34,067 bases of DNA from the NCBI RefSeq assembly GCF_000755245.1, contig NZ_BBMP01000003.1:1-34067 (forward strand). The letters run 5' to 3'. This DNA is from Halococcus sediminicola (lineage in GTDB: Archaea > Halobacteriota > Halobacteria > Halobacteriales > Halococcaceae). The position numbers were made by a program, and so were the translations under genes. This document shows, piece by piece, positions 1 through 6,806 of this stretch. The first letter of the stretch is position 1. Every line of letters starts with the position of its first letter. The notes beneath the pieces are model-generated. The model saw only the letters and a list, made by a program, of their open reading frames with translations. It did not search any database and was not told where the DNA came from.

Positions 1-84
1 TTTTTTCTTTTATTCATGATGCGGGTACGAACGTAAGATACAAACTCCATATCTTCCGAAGTCTCGGTTGTGTATAAGAGACAG
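1..84. other. Sequencing adapter / library artefact at left end
   Basis: Positions 69-84 match the last 16 bases of the Tn5 mosaic end used in Nextera libraries. The preceding GTCTCG at 61-66 resembles a corrupted read-2 adapter. Bases 1-60 are low-information and encode nothing credible. Genuine genomic sequence therefore begins at about 85. Read from the minus strand this segment produces the kind of spurious adapter peptide (VSYT-type) seen in contaminated databases. Confidence 0.88.
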
Positions 85-223
85 TCCGTATACAGTGAGC
101 GACGATATGTGCCTCGCGGGGAAGCCCGCCTGATTCGGGCTTCCCCGCGTGCTTTCCCAACGCTTGTTTCGCTACGCGTAGTGCCTTCTCAACGAAGTCG
201 AGGAGGACGATTGCCATATCCAA
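85..223 (-). pseudogene. N-terminal fragment of a transposase, cut by contig end
   Basis: The minus-strand frame starts at ATG 223 (a second ATG is at 217) and runs for about 46 codons to the adapter junction at 84/85. It reads as a short helical N-terminus (AIVLLDFVEKALRVAKQAL) followed by a Gly/Ser turn and REAHIVAHCIR. That layout resembles the start of haloarchaeal IS5/IS4-type transposases, as I recall the family. A contig ending inside a multicopy IS is a common assembly outcome, which supports the call. The 14-bp perfect inverted repeat at 115-149 lies inside this frame. The IS end should fall somewhere between 224 and about 285, but I could not fix an inverted repeat. The family assignment is an inference. 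Confidence 0.45.
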
Positions 224-1132
224 CTCCTCGACTTCATTGCCTCAAACCAGTACCGAACAATCCCGACGCCGTGTGTCGTTTTCAATAGAGCAGAATCGTA
301 CACTCCTGAGGACGTTGCGATCTTCGAGAACCAAGGTATCACCGAGTACACCACTCGGCTGATCAACCAGCGCTTTGTGAATCCCGACGTGGTGGTGATC
401 GCGAACGTGCGTCAGGACCATCAAGATACTCTGGGCAAGACGATCCGAGATCTGGCGCGGGCGTTCGCGCGAACGATCCCGGCGGACACGACTGTGATCA
501 ATGGCGAGCAAAACCCCGTTCTGCTTGAGTACATGCGTGAGGAGATCAAACAGCAGGGTGCGACGATGCAGGCAGTCACCATCCCGGAGCACCAACAGGG
601 TCGCATCGGAGCCGAGACAGTCTACGCGTGCAACGACGTGCTCCGCCACCTCGACATGGAGCCGATCCCGGAAGACCACCTGAGCGCCTATCTCGACGCG
701 ATTCAACCCGAGTGGGTGCGCGTACCCCAAGGACGAGTGTTCGACGGTGCGCAGATCAACGACATCGAGAGCACCGAGGCGATCCGACAGGCGCTCGCGG
801 GCGAGGAGTACGTGCTTCCGTTCGTCTTCTTGCGCTCGGATCGGCGAAGCCGAACCGCTTCGTTCGCAAACTACCTGAACACGCTCGCCGAACGCGATCT
901 AATCCGCGAGGCCCATGCCGGTGGCGCGTTCACCGGCGTGTTCGCGGCGAACGTGGACGTGCCCGTCACCCAGCACGACCGCTCGGAGGACGCGAGCGAC
1001 GTGCTTGATGAGATGCTCACCACCGAATATCCGGTACTCACGATGGGAAATACGGTCGACGACTTCATGCGTGATTTGGAAATTGAGATCGACGAACGCG
1101 CCCAACAGATGGCGATCAAGAGTGCAGATTAG
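182..1132 (+). CDS. Mur ligase family protein, PgsB/CapB-like, 5' truncated
   Basis: The frame is open from 182 (stop TAG at 179-181) to TAG 1130-1132. The first usable start is GTG 377, but recognisable protein begins earlier (VAIFENQGITEYTTR, about 315-360), so the real start is missing. The segment NPDVVVIANVRQDHQDTLG matches the DxHxDxxG-type motif of PgsB/CapB Mur ligases (VITNVRxDHxDxMG). A later FVFLRSDRRSRT resembles the PgsB RxDRxxRT segment. The N-terminal P-loop half of a roughly 390-residue family member is absent. PgsB-type enzymes ligate glutamate in poly-gamma-glutamate synthesis; what this homologue ligates is unknown. Loss of the front is most simply explained by the transposase fragment directly upstream in opposite orientation. 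The 3' end overlaps the convergent MscS gene by 4 bases. Confidence 0.6.
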   Translation, partial: CLLNEVEEDDCHIQLLDFIASNQYRTIPTPCVVFNRAESYTPEDVAIFENQGITEYTTRLINQRFVNPDVVVIANVRQDHQDTLGKTIRDLARAFARTIPADTTVINGEQNPVLLEYMREEIKQQGATMQAVTIPEHQQGRIGAETVYACNDVLRHLDMEPIPEDHLSAYLDAIQPEWVRVPQGRVFDGAQINDIESTEAIRQALAGEEYVLPFVFLRSDRRSRTASFANYLNTLAERDLIREAHAGGAFTGVFAANVDVPVTQHDRSEDASDVLDEMLTTEYPVLTMGNTVDDFMRDLEIEIDERAQQMAIKSAD

Positions 1133-2124
1133 CCGTTCGATTCGAGTCTGAGAACTGGGTTCTCGCCACACTGGTTGACGAGGTGGATCTGTGGATAGGG
1201 AATGTCGATACCCGCATCATCGAAGCGGTTCTTCACGCTTGTGATGTATTCGCCCCGGGTCTTGAGGAAGTCGTTACGGGTTGGGTTGGCGATCCAAAAG
1301 CGTGAAGTCAGGCCTACATAGAAGTCAGCGAGCGCACCGCGGCCGGGCTCAGACGGTTCGGCCATCCGGACTGAGGGTGCGGGATCATCAAGGATATCTG
1401 GATGGCGTTTGGCTTCCTCAACAATAATCTCGGCCGCTTCGTCGATGTCGTCATTGTAGCTGATGCGGAAGTCGAACTGGATGCGGAGTTCATCCTTTGC
1501 CCCGGTGTTTTTGATGACGTCATCCGTCAGTGTAGAGTTCGGCACGGTAAGGAGTTCGTTGTCGAAGGTACGCACTCTCGTGACCCGAAAGGAGATATCC
1601 TCAACGATGCCCGTATAGGCTCCCTTATCCCACTCGATCCAGTCGCCGATCGTGAATAGATCACCGGTGTAAATGAACACGCCGGCGACGACGTTCGAGA
1701 GGGTGTCTTGGAGTGCGAGGCCGACCGCAAGGGTTGCCGCGGCGGCGATCACAGCGGTCGAGGCGAAGAATCCGGTGAGACGTGCTGCTTTGAACGCGAC
1801 CGCGAGCGCGACGACCCTCATTATGAGGTGGAGAATCCGCAAGAGCGGACGTTTTTCGTGGTCGTCGAAGCTCCAGCGGTCGAGCGTGCGATTGAACAAC
1901 GGGATAAGGACCGCTCGCCCAAACAGATAGATCACCGCGAAGGCAACGACGAACGAGATAGCTGCGCCGAGTGGTTTCGCATATGCTGTGTCGAGGCCGA
2001 ATTGATGGAGCGCCTCACCGATCGGGCCGGTACCGTCAATCGCGACAGTGGTATTGGTTCCGTTAGCAGTGGTATTCGTGGTCGGCAATCCAATCTGAAG
2101 GGATGATGACGGACTGTCGTCCAT
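1129..2124 (-). CDS. mscS: MscS-family small-conductance mechanosensitive channel
   Basis: This 331-residue membrane protein opens when membrane tension rises, releasing solutes on hypo-osmotic shock. The N-terminus carries an acidic/Thr-rich extracellular stretch, then hydrophobic segments at about residues 51-75 and 103-125. The pore helix has the Ala/Gly pattern STAVIAAAATLAVGLALQDTLSNVVAG. It is followed by the conserved beta domain (FTIGDWIEW, GIVEDISFRVTRVRTFDNELLTVPNS), which is diagnostic of MscS. The C-terminal alpha/beta part ends near VKNRFDDAGIDIPYPQ, also typical. The start ATG (2122-2124) shares one base with the TAA stop of the upstream 82-residue gene, so the two are probably cotranscribed. 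Its 3' end overlaps the convergent Mur-ligase gene by 4 bases. Confidence 0.93.
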   Translation of the reverse strand: MDDSPSSSLQIGLPTTNTTANGTNTTVAIDGTGPIGEALHQFGLDTAYAKPLGAAISFVVAFAVIYLFGRAVLIPLFNRTLDRWSFDDHEKRPLLRILHLIMRVVALAVAFKAARLTGFFASTAVIAAAATLAVGLALQDTLSNVVAGVFIYTGDLFTIGDWIEWDKGAYTGIVEDISFRVTRVRTFDNELLTVPNSTLTDDVIKNTGAKDELRIQFDFRISYNDDIDEAAEIIVEEAKRHPDILDDPAPSVRMAEPSEPGRGALADFYVGLTSRFWIANPTRNDFLKTRGEYITSVKNRFDDAGIDIPYPQIHLVNQCGENPVLRLESNG

Positions 2125-2372
2125 TACTGATACGTCGCGGTGTTACCGGGGATTTCTCTCGGCTTGGGCCCTCTCTGCTCACCGAGGTGTGTAGTTAGCT
2201 CGTCAATTATTCTCTGTACTGCATGCCGCAGACATGAATTCACCTCCACGTGATCGTACTCACCGAACTGGGTGTCGAGTTTGTCGGTACCGCTCTCGAT
2301 TCCGGCTTCCATTCGAGGCGTGGTGCTGACGCCGTGAGCACGATCTTTCAGCGCGCGCTCGTCAGTTGTCAT
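2124..2372 (-). CDS. Small hypothetical protein upstream of mscS
   Basis: This 82-residue acidic protein starts at ATG 2372 and stops at TAA 2126-2124, overlapping the mscS start by one base (TAATG). The C-terminal half contains a helix with AVQRIIDELTTHL followed by a basic/Pro segment. I see no membrane segment and no recognised domain. The translational overlap with mscS and the haloarchaeal amino-acid composition argue that it is a real gene. Its function is unknown, and cotranscription with the channel is an inference from spacing. Confidence 0.62.
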   Translation of the reverse strand: MTTDERALKDRAHGVSTTPRMEAGIESGTDKLDTQFGEYDHVEVNSCLRHAVQRIIDELTTHLGEQRGPKPREIPGNTATYQ

Positions 2373-2523
2373 CTACTCTGGCGTCCTCGTGCACTCCACC
2401 TAAAGTTAACCATCCGCAGACTACTCTCATAACCGACATAATCTGCACACGAGGACCGCTCGGAGGACGCGAAACAGCTCGCGTGTTTCCGCCTTATCAC
2501 CAGCATTACTTGAGGAGACAGAG

Positions 2524-3108
2524 CTACGTCTCGTCTGCGCTTTGCAGAACATCCTTCAATGGAGGTGCTTCATAGTTGGTGAACTGGTCAAGCAAGTCGT
2601 TGGGATCGTCCTCGATTACGATGATTTCTCGATGGTGAGCACTCACGAACGCTTCATCACATTGGTGGTCAAAAAATGCGGCGAGGTCCGCGTAGTAGTC
2701 CGCGACGTTCAGAAGTCCACAGGGATGCTCGTGGAGACCGAGTTGAGTCCACGTGAGCACTTCCATGAACTCTTCGAGCGTGCCGAACCCGCCGGGGAGT
2801 GCGATAAATCCATCGGACTGATCGACCATGCGTTGTTTGCGTTCATGCATCGACTCGACGATTTCGAGATCGCTAAGTCCATCATGAGCGATCTCGCGTT
2901 CGCGGAGCGCATCCGGAATGATGCCGTAGGCTTCGCCGCCCGCGTCAAGCGTTGCATCCGCAACCGTCCCCATTAATCCGACGTCGCCACCGCCGTAGAC
3001 GAGCCCGAGATTCCGGTCCGCGAGCGTTCGTCCAAGGTGATCGGCAGCTTTCCGATATACCGGTTGAGCGCCATCACTCGACCCACAATAGACACAGATC
3101 CGGTCCAT
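2524..3108 (-). CDS. TIGR00730 / LOG family Rossmann-fold protein
   Basis: This is a 194-residue protein when started at ATG 3108 (MDRICVYCGSSDG), which gives the usual family length. The upstream extension to 3309 is in frame but lies in the insertion-sequence flank and has no family similarity, so I reject it. Motifs are GGGDVGLMG (residues 39-47), MHERKQRM (87-94) and PGGFGTLEE (105-113). The last is the signature of LOG proteins, which in characterised members hydrolyse cytokinin riboside 5'-monophosphates or related nucleotide monophosphates. These proteins are often mislabelled lysine decarboxylase. The archaeal substrate is not known. It stands alone, upstream of and divergent from the IS605-like element. 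Confidence 0.9.
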   Translation of the reverse strand: MDRICVYCGSSDGAQPVYRKAADHLGRTLADRNLGLVYGGGDVGLMGTVADATLDAGGEAYGIIPDALREREIAHDGLSDLEIVESMHERKQRMVDQSDGFIALPGGFGTLEEFMEVLTWTQLGLHEHPCGLLNVADYYADLAAFFDHQCDEAFVSAHHREIIVIEDDPNDLLDQFTNYEAPPLKDVLQSADET

Positions 3109-3298
3109 ACTGACGATCACCGCTACAGAGCGAAATAGCGTGTGATACAAACCGTTAGCGCATACCTCGTCTTCAGGCGGAGGTTGAGCGGTAGGCCGTT
3201 TCTGTGTCTGTGCAGCTGGGTCGGTTGGCGTATCAGTGGACTGGATTTCCAGCCTACCGTAACGCTCAGTAGTGCTCGGGTGCATAGTGTGTATACGG

Positions 3299-3685
3299 AT
3301 GAAGACCACACGGCACGCGGCTTATAACCTCAACTACCACATAGTGTGGTTGCCGAAGTGCCGTCGTTCGGTACTGACCGGAACGGTCGCGCGCCACGTC
3401 GAAGAAATCATCCAAGAGATAGCAGGTGACAAAGGGCTGGAGGTTATCGATCTCACCATTCAACCCGACCATATCCACCTGTTCGTGAGTAGCCCACCGA
3501 AGCACGCTCCGTCGCTCCTTGCCAACTGGTTCAAAGGAATCTCATCGCGGAAGTACAATCACCGCTACGCGAGTTCCGACGACCAGAAAATCAAGTGGGC
3601 GCGGGGATACTACGCTGGAACGGCAGGCGAGGTATCCAGCGAAACCGTCCAAGACTACATCCAGCGCCAAGAGGCCGAAGCATGA
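3299..3685 (+). CDS. tnpA: IS200/IS605 family Y1 transposase TnpA
   Basis: This is a 128-residue single-domain HUH endonuclease that cuts and joins single-stranded DNA at hairpin-marked ends. The start is ATG 3299 (MKTTRHAAYNLNYHIVW); the nine-residue upstream extension does not fit the family. The HUH motif is DHIHLF with His58 and His60, and the catalytic tyrosine is Tyr120 in QDYIQRQ near the C-terminus. Length and motif spacing are normal, so the enzyme looks active. The stop TGA overlaps the tnpB start (ATGA at 3682-3685), implying translational coupling. Confidence 0.95.
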   Translation: MKTTRHAAYNLNYHIVWLPKCRRSVLTGTVARHVEEIIQEIAGDKGLEVIDLTIQPDHIHLFVSSPPKHAPSLLANWFKGISSRKYNHRYASSDDQKIKWARGYYAGTAGEVSSETVQDYIQRQEAEA

Positions 3686-4857
3686 GCGAAGTCACGAAGA
3701 CCCTCGAACTCAAACTCGTCTCGCCGAACGCCCACAAGCGACGAAAACTCCACGAGACGACCGACACCTACCGCTCGGCACTCCATGCCGCGTTTGACGC
3801 TGGTTGTTCGACTCAATCGGCGGCGAACGATGTGGTAGTCGAGTACGACTTGAGCGGCTACGCGAAGAACGCCCTCAAGAAGTACGTGCCGCAACTCTGT
3901 GGCGGGAGCTACGACGCCGACGAGCTTCACGACGAGCATCCAGTTCGGTTTACGAACGAGGGTGTTCGCTTGGACCACAAGCCACAGAACGCCGTCGAGT
4001 GGTACGTGAAAGTCCCCCACCACGACGACTACCACCTCTGGATACCCGCACAACCGAACCCCGAACAGCGGTCGTGGGTCGAAGCCGTCTTGGCAGGAGA
4101 CGCCGACATGGGCGAGTGTCGGCTGTTCAACCGTGATGGCGAGTGGTTCCTACATATGGTGGCTACGCGGGAGGTCGAACAGCGGCCAACCGATTCGGTG
4201 TCCGATGAGACGCCGATTGGTGTGGACATCGGGGAATCTGCATTGCTCACGGTGTGTCATCGTGACGAGCGCGGAACCCCGACCGCACCAACACTCTGGA
4301 ACGACGAAGGCAAAGAAGTTCGACGCCTCCGGAAGACGTATTTCACCGCCACGAAGCGACTTCAGGAACGCAAGAGCGAGCGCATCGCTGAGTCGTTCGG
4401 CGACCGACTCTGGCGGCAAATAGACCACATCCTCCACTCGGTGACAGATGCTGTGGTCGAGCATGCCGCGTCGGCCGAAAATCCCGTACTCATCCTCGAA
4501 GACCTCACGCACATCCGTGAGAGTATGGGCTACGGCGCGTACATGAACCGTCGCCTTCACGGGTGGAGCTTTGCGAAGATGCACGCCCAACTGTGCTACA
4601 AGGCCGCCGAGCGCGGTATCCCCGTCGAAGCGGTGAACCCCGCGTACACGTCCAAGACGTGCCACGTTTGCGACGAGACGGGATACCGCCCCGAACAGGC
4701 GGAGTTCCGATGCACGAACGACGAGTGTTGGGTTTCGGAGTACCAAGCAGACGTGAACGCCGCGCTAAACATAGCAGACCGTTACTCCAGCGGAGAGAGA
4801 GCCGTTCAAGAGAACACACGAACGGCGATGACTCGGCTGGGGATGGGGCGCGTTTGA
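3682..4857 (+). CDS. tnpB: RNA-guided nuclease TnpB (IS1341/IS605 type)
   Basis: This is a 391-residue TnpB, the ancestor-like relative of Cas12. Characterised members use a right-end RNA (omega RNA/reRNA) to cut DNA and favour retention of the element. The start is ATG 3682, overlapping tnpA. The split RuvC site is complete: Asp182 in GVDIGES, Glu273 in LILEDLTHI and Asp357 in YQADVNAALN. A four-cysteine zinc finger lies between the last two (C327, C330, C344, C349). The N-terminal helix-turn-helix-like region is present. Nothing suggests decay. The C-terminus runs past ALNIA into a charged tail of about 30 residues. Confidence 0.95.
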   Translation: MSEVTKTLELKLVSPNAHKRRKLHETTDTYRSALHAAFDAGCSTQSAANDVVVEYDLSGYAKNALKKYVPQLCGGSYDADELHDEHPVRFTNEGVRLDHKPQNAVEWYVKVPHHDDYHLWIPAQPNPEQRSWVEAVLAGDADMGECRLFNRDGEWFLHMVATREVEQRPTDSVSDETPIGVDIGESALLTVCHRDERGTPTAPTLWNDEGKEVRRLRKTYFTATKRLQERKSERIAESFGDRLWRQIDHILHSVTDAVVEHAASAENPVLILEDLTHIRESMGYGAYMNRRLHGWSFAKMHAQLCYKAAERGIPVEAVNPAYTSKTCHVCDETGYRPEQAEFRCTNDECWVSEYQADVNAALNIADRYSSGERAVQENTRTAMTRLGMGRV

Positions 4858-5001
4858 CCGCGCCACAAGACAGCCAAGCCGATGGTGAGGCCCACCAGCA
4901 GACGCTTGGAGCGTATGCGTCTTGACACCGACGGTAGCCTTCGGTAGCTACTGAAATCCGATGGTCGGATTCCACGTCGTTCACGGCGTGGAGGAGGTCA
5001 A
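4858..5001 (+). ncRNA. Candidate omega RNA (reRNA) scaffold at IS right end
   Basis: No gene lies between the tnpB stop and the right end. The segment is rich in short palindromes: hairpins at 4955-4971 and 4972-4991, and a small inverted repeat around 4932-4948. In studied IS200/IS605 elements the omega RNA spans the tnpB 3' end and the right end, and the guide is the host sequence just past the end. Here the guide would start at 5002 (ATGCAACCGGTCTAAA). The position and structure are seen; transcription and function are inferred from the family. Confidence 0.4.
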
Positions 5002-5135
5002 TGCAACCGGTCTAAAGCACGTGTTCAACCGCTAGCTCGACCAAGATGTTCTGTAGGCGTCGAGCAAGACCTGAGACGACCGATGGAGAGACGTTCGATC
5101 ATGGTTCTCTTGATTGCACTCACCACTGACAGAGG

Positions 5136-5142
5136 TTTTTAC
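5136..5142 (+). promoter_or_regulatory. Possible TATA box for the mre11 operon
   Basis: The AT-rich run TTTTTAC sits 39-45 bases before the mre11 ATG in otherwise GC-rich DNA. This fits a haloarchaeal promoter giving a short leader. No clear BRE element was identified. Confidence 0.35.
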
Positions 5143-5180
5143 CTGATGCCCGACTATCACCGAACAGAGACACTCCCCAC

Positions 5181-6806
5181 ATGGTTCAAATCGCCCATAT
5201 CAGCGACACTCACCTCGGAAATCGACAGTACGGCAGTGACGTGCGCCGGCAGGATTTCACCGACGCCTTCGCCGCCGCGGTCGAACGTGCGGTTGAGCGC
5301 GATGTCGACGCGATCATCCACACCGGTGATTTGTTCCATCGACGAACACCGCCGCTCCCGCAGGTCAACCAGTGTATCGGCGTGCTTCGGCGAGCACACG
5401 ACGCCGGCATCCCCTTTCTCGGAATTGTCGGAAACCACGACCGAAAGATGGACGATCAGTGGCTCGATTTGATGGCCCACACTGGGACTGCTAGCCGTCT
5501 CGATAGCTCGCCGACGATGATCGGCGAAGGCGACGAAGCTGTCGCGCTCTACGGCATCGACGCCGTGCCAAGCCCAGCGTGGGATTCCACGAACTTCGAA
5601 CTTGACAAGCCCGACAACGACGACGCTTACCGGCTCTTATGTATGCATCAGCTTCTCCATCCGCCTGTGCCGGAGATTATGGCCGACTATCCCGCTGACT
5701 CGGTGATCGAGCGCCTCAACATCGAGATTGACGGCCTCGCACTCGGTGATTATCACGAGGCCGAGAGTGCCGACGTCAATGGTGTGGATGTGTGGTACGC
5801 CGGTTCCACGGAGCGAGGTAGTGCAGGCGAGGAGGGCCCGCGCTCGATCACGATGCTCTCCGATTTCTCCGATCACACCATGTCGCGTAGCCACGTCGAC
5901 CTCGACACGAGAGACTTCCAGCCCATTCAGATAGCGTTTGAGGAGAACGACGGCTACGAACATGCCCGCTCCGTATTCGAGGAATACGACCTCACCGATG
6001 CCGTGGCGGTTGTGAACCTCACTGGTAAGCGTACCTCCCTCACTGCGAGCGACATTCACGAAATAGCTCTTGACCGCGGTGCGGCGGTCGCCCGTGTCGA
6101 CGACAACCGGGGACGTGAGCATCTCGATATCGGTGCTAACCCGACAACGGACGTCGAAGACCCTGACACCCTGATTGACAAGCGGCTCGCCAAAGCGGGT
6201 CTCAGCGAACCAGCCCTTGATGTCGATCAGATGGTTCGAGACGAGGCAACGTCGACGAACGCGCTTGACGACAACGCCGAACGACTCATTAGTGAAGCAC
6301 AGGATAAAGCGTTCGAGAGCGGCGACCCCGAGGCGGTACTGGGCGATGGTCCCGTTGAGGAACCCGAAGGGGGCGACGAACGAGTCGCCAATGCCAGGCC
6401 GGGTGGCGGCAACGAGTCTGACGACACCGAACCGACTGAGACAGCAGAGACACTCCGAGAGCAGGTCGAGACGGACGTCGAAGCCGCCGAGGCAGAGGCG
6501 GAGGGCAGTGACGTCGTAGCAAGCGAAGACGGCGAGAGCGGCGATAAGCCGGCCCTAACGGATATGAAAAAACCTGCGGGCGAATCTAAATCTGAAACGG
6601 ACACCGCCGAGTCTGTTAAAGAGAGGCCGCCGGAAGCTCGGGCTGAAACCGCACCGACGACCAACGAGAGCGAGACAGAGCAGACCGTCGAAACCGAAGC
6701 GACCGATGGCGGCAACGATCCTGAGGACGATACCGAGAGCGCCAGTGGTTCGACAAACCAGGCATCATTCGCTGACATCGGTGGTAGCAAGGAAGAATCT
6801 CAATGA
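5181..6806 (+). CDS. mre11: DNA double-strand break repair nuclease Mre11
   Basis: This is a 541-residue manganese-dependent nuclease that works with Rad50 to trim double-strand break ends. The calcineurin-like core shows DTH (residues 9-11), GDLFH (49-53), GNHD (84-87), MHQ with His156, and GDYH with His192, in the usual order. The capping domain follows to about residue 370. The last 150 or so residues are a low-complexity Glu/Asp/Thr/Ser tail with no fold, a common haloarchaeal addition. The start ATG 5181 gives MVQIAHISDTHLG, the normal N-terminus. It overlaps rad50 by four bases (ATGA), so the two subunits are translated together. Confidence 0.96.
   Translation: MVQIAHISDTHLGNRQYGSDVRRQDFTDAFAAAVERAVERDVDAIIHTGDLFHRRTPPLPQVNQCIGVLRRAHDAGIPFLGIVGNHDRKMDDQWLDLMAHTGTASRLDSSPTMIGEGDEAVALYGIDAVPSPAWDSTNFELDKPDNDDAYRLLCMHQLLHPPVPEIMADYPADSVIERLNIEIDGLALGDYHEAESADVNGVDVWYAGSTERGSAGEEGPRSITMLSDFSDHTMSRSHVDLDTRDFQPIQIAFEENDGYEHARSVFEEYDLTDAVAVVNLTGKRTSLTASDIHEIALDRGAAVARVDDNRGREHLDIGANPTTDVEDPDTLIDKRLAKAGLSEPALDVDQMVRDEATSTNALDDNAERLISEAQDKAFESGDPEAVLGDGPVEEPEGGDERVANARPGGGNESDDTEPTETAETLREQVETDVEAAEAEAEGSDVVASEDGESGDKPALTDMKKPAGESKSETDTAESVKERPPEARAETAPTTNESETEQTVETEATDGGNDPEDDTESASGSTNQASFADIGGSKEESQ

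Larger units (their letters stand above)
3285..5001 (+). mobile_element. IS200/IS605-type insertion sequence with tnpA and tnpB
   Basis: The element contains an intact Y1 HUH transposase gene followed by an overlapping tnpB, the standard IS605 arrangement. The right end is visible: two consecutive hairpins (4955-4971 with a 7-bp stem, 4972-4991 with an 8-bp stem and one G-T pair) followed by GGAGGTCAA ending at 5001. TCAA is the right cleavage tetranucleotide in IS608, which makes 5001 a reasonable end. The left end was not resolved; it lies between the LOG gene start (3109) and tnpA (3299), so 3285 is nominal. Such elements move as single-stranded circles and make no target duplication. Confidence 0.8.

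Noticed and set aside
115-149. 14-bp inverted repeat as a transcription terminator
   Set aside because: No T-run follows, and it lies inside a plausible transposase reading frame next to a contig-end artefact.
3109-3309. In-frame upstream extension of the LOG gene to ATG 3309
   Set aside because: It lies in the insertion-sequence flank, has no family similarity, and the standard N-terminus begins at 3108.
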